From NCBI GenBank assembly GCA_965153455.1, contig OZ234494.1, positions 8,928,001 to 8,992,000 of the forward strand: 64,000 bases of DNA, given 5' to 3'. How positions within the stretch are numbered: position 1 is the stretch's first letter; the number at the start of each line of letters is the position of its first letter. Both the position numbers and the translations under genes were made by a program. The notes below the pieces were generated by a model. The model did no database searches, was not told the origin of the DNA, and saw only the letters and a program-made list of their open reading frames with translations. Of the stretch, positions 56,249 to 64,000 are shown piece after piece. This DNA is from Sphagnum compactum (taxonomy: Eukaryota; Bryophyta; Sphagnopsida; Sphagnales).

Positions 56249-58668
56249 AGTTTAAGTTTATTGTGTTTGGCATGAAATTGTTTAGGAAATTCAAATTTTA
56301 ACAAACATTTACCTTTTCAAAATTTATTCAAATGCTACAAATGAAAACATGATTTTGAAGCTTATTCAATAATGTATTCAAAAAAATTATTATAATTTTA
56401 AAAAATTAAACTTAAAAGGTAAAAATTATAATTTGAAATTGCATGTCATGAATAAATTTACAAAATTTTTTTTGTCTCAATTGACATAGAATATTTGTAA
56501 ATTCAATGTTAACTCAAAAATGCATTCATTATTTTTTTACAATTATATTTTCATTACGTAAAATATGTCCAAGTTTTTATTTTCCCCAATATGATTAGGT
56601 ACAAATTTTTTATTTAATTTTGCAATGTTGTTAAAATGGTAATCAACCATAAAAAGACTACCACATTTGGTTATCGACAAGTAGTGTAATTGGAAACTTA
56701 TTTAAATTTCATGGTTACTTATATTATATTATATTATAAAAAATTGACAATTTATATTTTACATTTGACAAAAAAAATTCTTAATTCATAAAAATTATTT
56801 CAAAATATCTTAATATTGTTGGCCCTGTAAATTGCTAAAAATTGCCCACAAAAAGAAACATTAATTAAGTAGTCAATATAACCATTAAGACCATATTTGT
56901 TTAATAAGATGAATCATACATTAATACAAATGATATTTAATTACATAAATTTGAAAAAAAAACTCAACATATATATATAATGATGTAAGAATATATTTTT
57001 AAAGTTTTCTTTTTTTAAAGTAAAAGAAATTTAATTTGGTGAAATTTTGGATTTAAATAGTTGGATTATTTCCCCCCCCCATAACTAACATGTTTTTTTT
57101 GTTTCAAATTTTCCTAACTTGGTAATTCTTGTTAAGGAACAAATGGAAAAAATAATGCAAATTCAAAAAAATTACCAAAAAATTAAGATCACAAATTTCA
57201 AAGAAAAATGGTTACTCTTAATGACTAAATTTTTTTAAATAATTTTAATAATTCCAATATTAAACAGATAAAAACATTTAACATCAAATTTACTTGAAAA
57301 TTTTGAAGTTTAATATTGGAGATCATTATAAACCTTATCCAATGTTTTTGAAATTTTAAAATAAATACTAATGATGTAACCAATTTTTTTATTATGGTGA
57401 ATTTCCACCATTTTGCAAACATAAGAAAGACCATCACCATCAACAAATTTTATTTATTTTTTAAATGATATAATTTTACAATGGGTTCTAGGACTTGTAG
57501 CCAAAATATTAAAATATTTTAACAAAAGTTTACCTCCATATATGGCTTATAACCAAAACATGGTTAAATGTTTTTGTGGATGATCTTGAAAGATATTTAC
57601 AAAATTTATCAAAAAATTAAAAATATTGATGTCATTAATATTATCACCATTTATAATTCATTGATTTATTTATTTTTAAATGAAACTTTTAAATTCATCT
57701 CGAAATATTTATACATAAACCTATAACAAAACAAATTTTAAAAATTTAATGAAACATGTTTAAAATTAAAGATAGGTGTTGCATCATGAACATTAATAAT
57801 AAAAAACTTGTCCGTGATGTTTAAATAAACTATGGGAAAAATATACATTCTAATTTACATAAATGTACAATATTCAAAGTGAATGATTCAATTCATGTGT
57901 AAATGTTAATAGTTTAAAATATGCGAAAAATTTCAATAACCCATCAAGTATAAATGTGGGACATGAAATTATTATGTGTGTTTCAATATCTACTCACAAG
58001 TGCAATATGCAACATTTGAATAGTGGTTTCAATAAATTCAAAGTGAATGATTCAACTCATGTAAAGATGTTGATCGTTCAAGAAATGTGAAAAAAATCAT
58101 TAACTTATTTGAATATGATTGCAAACTATTGAATTTCATGTGTTTCGGTATACTAAAATAAGTGCAAGATGCAATTTTTGAGTAATGATTTTAACATATT
58201 AAAAATGAATGGTTCAACTTTGATAATTGAAGAGATGTGAGAAAAAAATTAATTCATTCCAATATAAATGTGAGGTTTAAAATTGTTACATGTATTTTAA
58301 TAAATTATGGTAAATGTAAAATGCAACTCCTAAGTAATGGTTTCAACATGTTAAAAGTTGATGGTTCAATTCATGTACCATGTTGATAGTTGAAGAATGT
58401 CATAAAAATCACGCCCCCACTATAATGCATTAATGTGTAAATTTCAATTTCCACGTCAACAATTTGAAACTATTATTAACAAGTAAATAAGGTCCAAATT
58501 ACATTCGTAAGTGAACAACATAATAAATGTAACAATTATGAACAATATTGACCATTAATTAGTGCAATAAGTCACTTGCAAACTTAAAATGGCCAAATGT
58601 AATTGAATTGTAATCAAATTGAATAATAGTCACAACGTATGGTTGGAAAGGACAAGATTTCTTCTTAT
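56249..58668. repeat. Large direct repeat, copy 2 (~2.4 kb)
   Basis: Same landmarks as copy 1 in the same order, with several deletions. Boundaries are estimated by eye. Confidence 0.85.
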
Positions 58669-58744
58669 GCTAATTTAGGGAAGATTTTATGGAGGTTTCC
58701 ATATGTCCAGCAACCAAGGAACCTCTTAAAACCTTCATAATTGT

Positions 58745-58905
58745 AAGTGAATTAACTAAAAAGGAATTGAAAATGAATTATGAATGAGTGATGAGTGAAT
58801 TATGAGTTAACTATGAAAGAATTATGAGTTGACTAAAAGTGAATTAATAGTGAACTAAAATAATTAAGAGTTAATTACAAGTGGACTATGATTGGACTAT
58901 GAATT
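58745..58905. repeat. Degenerate GAATTATGAGTTAACTA-type short repeats
   Basis: Variants of GAATTATGAGTTAACTA recur about eight times in 160 bp. Confidence 0.7.
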
Positions 58906-61126
58906 TGTGGATGAAAATCCATGTGAATGAATTCCATTCACCATGTGATCATATCTGATGTTGGCAATCATGACATTATCATAGCAATCTCCCACCACTT
59001 CAATATCGAACCCTAATCTCCTTCATCTAGCATGTTAAAATGTCATTTCTATGGCAATCCACTTTAAAAGTCATCTCCATTAGAGTCCACATGCATGCAC
59101 CTAATCATCATTTTCTTGATATAATCATTACTTAAAGGGTTTGAAGTTACTTGCAATCTACCTTTGACTTGAATTTGATACTACGACAACTAGCAACACA
59201 TTTTTATACATAAAATCTTGGCTAACACAATTTGGCACAAGGGCATTGTAAAGATCTTTCATGTTATTTATCATCTTCTTCTCAATCCTAGCCTATCTAC
59301 ATGAATACATGGCATATTCAAGTAAAGGGGTTAAATAGTCTTTTATCTTTTTTCATCTTAATTCATATCATGTGAGGCTTTCCTTATATCTTATAGTTCG
59401 TTTGCAACAATAATGCACTTCTTCCATCTCAAACAACTAACTGTAGGGACAATAACATGACTTGTCGGGCTTTGTCGGCACATTAGGATTAGTAAACATA
59501 AAAGCAATTCGTTTTTGCCTTTGTCATTATTGTTTTCAAAACTATTGTTTATATTCTCCCACCCTTCAATTTCTACAACACAAAACCACAATGTGTCACA
59601 TGTAAACATTAAACAAATTTGCTCAATTGTTAGAAGATATAACTTGAAGACATAAGTAATAATGTGCTTGAAGCACCACATTGATTGTTGTTCCTTTTGA
59701 AATGTGATGGACCTAAAAAACAACAAAGAAACTACAAAAGTGCTACTAAGGTTTTATTTTTCATAATGGAACAACTATTATTTTTTAATTATATCTTGCA
59801 AGCATCCTAATTTATGTTTGATCATTAGAGATCAACCATGCAAGATACAACGGAGACATACGAAAGAAAATACTCAAATGGTCATCAAGAGGAAGGGTTT
59901 CACTTCATAAACAAAGTTAGGAATACCCCATATCAAGAAAACAAGTATTCACTTTCAAATAATTGTGTTCTAAAAAGTTGATTTTTAACAATGGAGTAAA
60001 TGGTTTTTCTATTGTAGTACCTCTTGTAACCATCCTAAAAGTAATAAGCAACTTAAACAATTCCAATTCAACTTAATGTTAAGGTTTTCAACTTGAGGAA
60101 AACTCATCATACATTATTCATTCTAGAGATTAAACAAACAAAAATACAAAGGAGACAGAGGGGAAAAAGAAGGTGGGTTTGAAGAAGGAAAAAAAGGTGT
60201 TTATGAAGAATAAGGGTCTCCAACTATCATAAACAAATCACTATATCCTTGTCAAAAATATATGTATTGGAATATTATGATATATATTTTTTCTATACAT
60301 GATATCTTCAAATATTTATTTTTGTTCTTCATTTAATTGTTTAAGCATACTTTGATATTTTGATTCATCCATTATCATAGAATTTGACAATATTGTGAAA
60401 CCATCATCTTAAAATTTTTGTGTTTTATATTGAATTTATTGCATAATTGAATGATGAAAACCTTATGCAACTTTTTTAAAGTGATATTACGAGAACTTCT
60501 ACCTTGTAAGACTAATAAGGAATTGGAAAGAAGCGAAGAGGATTAAATATTAAATAATTGACATAGCTAGTTAGGACTAAAAATAGTTGGATTTCACTTG
60601 AAAAACAAGCATGAAATGTGTATGCATTGGATTAAAACCAAACTTTTATCCAACACAAAGGAATTTGAGTCTTACAAAATATTAAACCAAGTTTATGTCT
60701 ATGTTAATGTCTATGTTACAAATATCTTTCTTCCTCAAGTGCTCTTATATGTTGTTATTTTTGTGTAGTGAATAATATTGAAGTAGGTGTGTGCAAGCAA
60801 GTTCAAATGCTTGAAATTTTTCTTGTTACAATTTTTTAAGTAGGATACAATTTAAGAACTAAGACCAATGCCTTGCATGATATGCCATCATATGTTAATG
60901 GGGTTCTTGGATTGGGTCCTTTTATTTCTTTGGTAGTGAGATGATTTTGAAATGGTTTCACACAAATTATTGTTAGCAATGAAAATCCAACTACCAGTTT
61001 TTTACAATTTTAAGCTTCATTTATTTTCCATGGTGGACATTTCTTTTGCAATGGAGACAATTGATGATGCGCTCCCAAGCTCCTAGTTAGACCCAAAATA
61101 GGTCTAAGTTATTCAAATAACGGAAT
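58906..61126. other. AT-rich intergenic DNA
   Basis: A 111-codon minus-strand frame (59391-59726) has no recognised motif. No repeat or RNA gene seen. Confidence 0.4.
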
Positions 61127-61830
61127 TGTGAGGAACTCGGGGCACGCTCCCAGTTCTCAACACTAAAAGGGGTAGAGGGGCGTGCTGAAGCTTCGGGATG
61201 GGATTAGGAAGAGTGACAAGTTTTTAGTTACTCACTCGAATCTGCATCAAACCAACCAACAAGTTGGTTAGATCACTTTTTGGAGCACCTTTAGTGTTAG
61301 GACAAGCCACGGGCGACTCTGGACTCACAAGACTCACCACAGCCCGAACTCAGGGGAAGCCATCACCTTCCCCCATATAGTATTCTCTGCGTCTCTCCGC
61401 GAAGCCTACATCCGAATGGTTTTTTGTCCTGGGATTCCCAAGGAGGAGTCCCGAAACTATCCTGGTTTGGACTCCCACAATTTTGCGAGGCTATAACTCT
61501 TTACTTAGACCTCTGATTGGGACGAGGTCTAAAGCAAAGTTGTAGCTCTCATCAAGAGCTTTCCAACTGTGTGTTGCACTTTACCTGCACGCACCAAGGT
61601 CGAGTCGACTCTTGACTTTTAATGGCCAAAAGAAGGGCCATAACTTGTGCTACAGATGTTCAAATGGCTCATGCAAGCCCATTTTCGACATTTACACTTG
61701 AATAACTTTCCAATGATATAAAGAACTCTTCAATGCGAGGTGTTTTGACCCTTGCAATCGAACTCTGAAGTTTTGGGGTCCCTGAGGACTCCCAAGTCCC
61801 CATTTTGGGAGTGTGAGTGTCATCCTGACA
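61127..61830. repeat. LTR-like block of another retrotransposon
   Basis: GC content rises sharply. The block begins TGTGAGGAACTCGGGG and ends GTGTCATCCTGACA, a TG...CA pair, and holds phrases common in plant LTRs such as TATAACTC and GTTGTAGCTCTCATCAAGAG. An ACTATATGGG segment on the minus strand (about 61372-61381) could be a promoter if the element faces left. The flanks GGAAT and CTCTC do not match, so the ends are uncertain. Confidence 0.4.
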
Positions 61831-64000
61831 CTCTCTCAAAGTAGGGTTGCGACAATTGAGTGACAAAAATGGTAGTTGAAAACTTTAGTTGATTGGGACA
61901 ACTCATTACTAAATAAGGCTATTAATTTGCCCATTAATCTTTTCACTCTCCAAGACTAGAAATGAAGATCACCTTGTGAATCTATTTCCCGAATCTAAAT
62001 CCAACATATCAATTCAAAATTTGTCATTCAGATCTCCACTCCCATTCTATTTGGTTAGGTAAATGATCTGTTGACATTTTGTGTCGATTTAAAGCCATTT
62101 AAATTTGCAAAGAACTTTTCAACCTATAATTTAAAACATGTGAATGTATACAAAGTTCATATAATGCAACCTAGTTGTGATGTGTGTGTGGTGTGATTTT
62201 ATGTGAATGAATGATTCTTTTGTGGGATTCAAGATTTCTCTTAGGGCATTCACCACTTCAAGTATGAAGAAAGCGAAAGGTGAGGTTGAAGTAGATGTTG
62301 ATTTATGGTAAAGTTCATTGTTCAAAGAACATAAGAACTCTTTTCTAACCAAAAGGCCATTTTACATACACACATTTCAACAATTGTCTAGTACTTTTGT
62401 TATATTGAGGCTTGGAAACAAAAATTTAAGTTTGTGTGCATCGAGGTTTCACATGGCATTTGTAGGGGTTTGTAGCACACAATGTCTACTCATTTGTCTA
62501 GTTGAGGCTGAGAAGGTTGAAGCAAACTCTCAAAATTTGTGGATTGCTTGACCTAGAGCATTGTCACAAACTTGAGCTCTCAAAATTCTCAATGGTTAGT
62601 ATCATGGCACATGTTACTTCCCCAACTTCAACTTCACTTGTAAATTGGAGGCTTTAAAACATTTTGTTTTAATGTGCATTGCTTTACTCTCACCTAAGTT
62701 GTGTTTTTGTCATCCACATGGCACATGGCCAATAAACTAACCCAATTTAAGAAGTTGTCATGGCAGCTGGTGCTCAATGTCTGATGGATGCAGCAGCTCT
62801 ACAACACCTTCTGGTAGTTGTCAAGGCTGAAGATCAATTGCAGCTCACTTAGCTCAAGAGTTCATCATCAATGTGCCTTGTCCAAAAGACACACCTTAGA
62901 AAAGCTTAATGTACCAAAAGCTATTTGGAAGGAAGATCAACACATCAACACCAATAAAAGCTGCCAAACTGAGTGCTAAAGCACCATCAAGGACTTTCCT
63001 TTGAGTACTTTGGAGAAATATCCCTTTCGATACTTGAAGGACATCACTGGACACAAACACCTGCTTCAAGGGTAGGAGGTTGTTATGGATTAGATTGTGT
63101 TCAGGAGCTAATTACATCCTCCTCACATCTCAACCATTGATTTCAGTGAATTGTAGCCACCCTCACCTAAAAGATGAAAGACAGTGGAAAGTATTTCCTC
63201 CAAGGTTATTAGTGTAGGGTAATGGCCAAGGCTTCAGCCATTATTGGAATAAGGGCCTGCATGAGGTGGAGCCAAGGTGGGCCTGATTCTGGTGATGCCC
63301 ACAGTTGAGGGTGTTACATGACATGAAAAGCGATGATTTTTTTAATACAAAATTCATTCTTTTCTTGTGATACCTGATGGGTATGCAACAGGTACCTACC
63401 GGGCATTATGGGAAAAAAAAAACATGATGTAAAGCATTTCAGAAAACGGAATGCCCATAGGTCATGTTTTCCGCCCTGTAACCATGCATGCACATACTTT
63501 GAAAATCTGGGCAGAGGTTTTCCCATAATGAGGAGCCTAACCCTCTGAAAACTTGTTGGAACTGGTTTAAAATAGTAAAATCCAGCTTGCTATGACCCTT
63601 AGCAGTTCTCAAAGTTCACCCAGCAGGGGGGCCTTACCATTTGTAGGATAATGCCCCTTTCCTCCCCGCCCCCAGGCAGTGCTCAAAAAACTGAGCAAAA
63701 TTCTGGCCCCGCAATTTGTCCTAAAGAAGAGAGCCAAAACGTGAACAGGCTTTAATTACAGCATGTCAAGGGATCTTCCATGGGGACTGACAAAGGCCTC
63801 CTCCTCAACACTTGAACTTGGCTCTGTCCTCGTTTGAGGTGAGTGTTTCATGCCCTGTACAAGATGCCTTCACTTTGTAAACCTAGTTCCATAATGGAGG
63901 AACACCACACTAACCCATCATTGCAAGTGCACTTATTTTACTTCCAGATATTCGGTGCAGGGTATAAGCTCTAGGACAGTAGCATTCCTACAAAAATGGG
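61831..64000. other. Right-edge intergenic DNA
   Basis: No gene recognised. From about 63380 the composition becomes less AT-rich, with C-runs near 63655, possibly the edge of another repeat or of a gene outside the window. Confidence 0.4.

Noticed and set aside
59391-59726. 111-codon minus-strand frame as a transposase remnant
   Set aside because: I could not find any transposase motif; only open by chance as far as I can tell.

Overview
The window is nuclear DNA of a land plant. It holds long Ty1/copia retrotransposon stretches, plant telomere-type (TTTAGGG-like) motifs inside the LTRs, a CACTA-like terminus, a decayed copy of a plant kinesin-light-chain-related (KLCR) gene, and very AT-rich intergenic DNA. 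Nothing fixes the species; a large, repeat-rich genome such as a fern, lycophyte or gymnosperm would fit, but that is inference. I see no intact host gene.

About two thirds of 1-47 kb is built from two related copia families, labelled here CopA (subgroups A1, A2, A3) and CopB. These labels are mine. CopA LTRs begin TGTTAGAAAT and end CCAATA. They are followed immediately by GGTTATGGGCCCAC, which matches the anticodon arm, not the 3' end, of plant initiator tRNA-Met as I recall it. The one complete copy is CopA1 at 34373-39943 (+): two 489-bp LTRs that I read as identical, target duplication AGAAC, primer site, polypurine tract and one open gag-pol frame with all expected catalytic residues. 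It looks like a very recent and possibly competent insertion.

Target duplications allow the layers to be ordered. CopA1 (+) lies in the reverse transcriptase region of a CopB element (-), which lies in a CopA3 element (-, 30536-42995, duplication AATTT). Separately, CopA2 (+) has its two 509-bp LTRs 20.3 kb apart (7843-8351 and 27634-28142) with duplication CAAAG on both sides. Its pol gene is split by about 15 kb holding minus-strand CopA pieces, the 5' half of a CopB (+), a 195-bp tandem repeat, a CACTA-like end, a GC-rich LTR-like block and unidentified DNA.

Other copies are a broken CopA1-type element at the left edge (1-3329, -), a gag-truncated copy (6237-7687, +), a solo LTR (28586-29075, duplication AAATG), a 102-bp deleted LTR (29470-29571), and a tail-to-tail LTR pair (46050-46813).

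Right of 47 kb the copia content stops. A KLCR pseudogene with several frameshifts and a likely retained splice site lies at about 47.93-49.67 kb (+). From 51 to 60 kb the DNA is extremely AT-rich and contains two diverged 2.4-2.9 kb direct copies (53121-55985 and 56249-58668), each with about 160-bp internal repeats. A GC-richer LTR-like block lies at 61127-61830. The rest shows nothing I can name.
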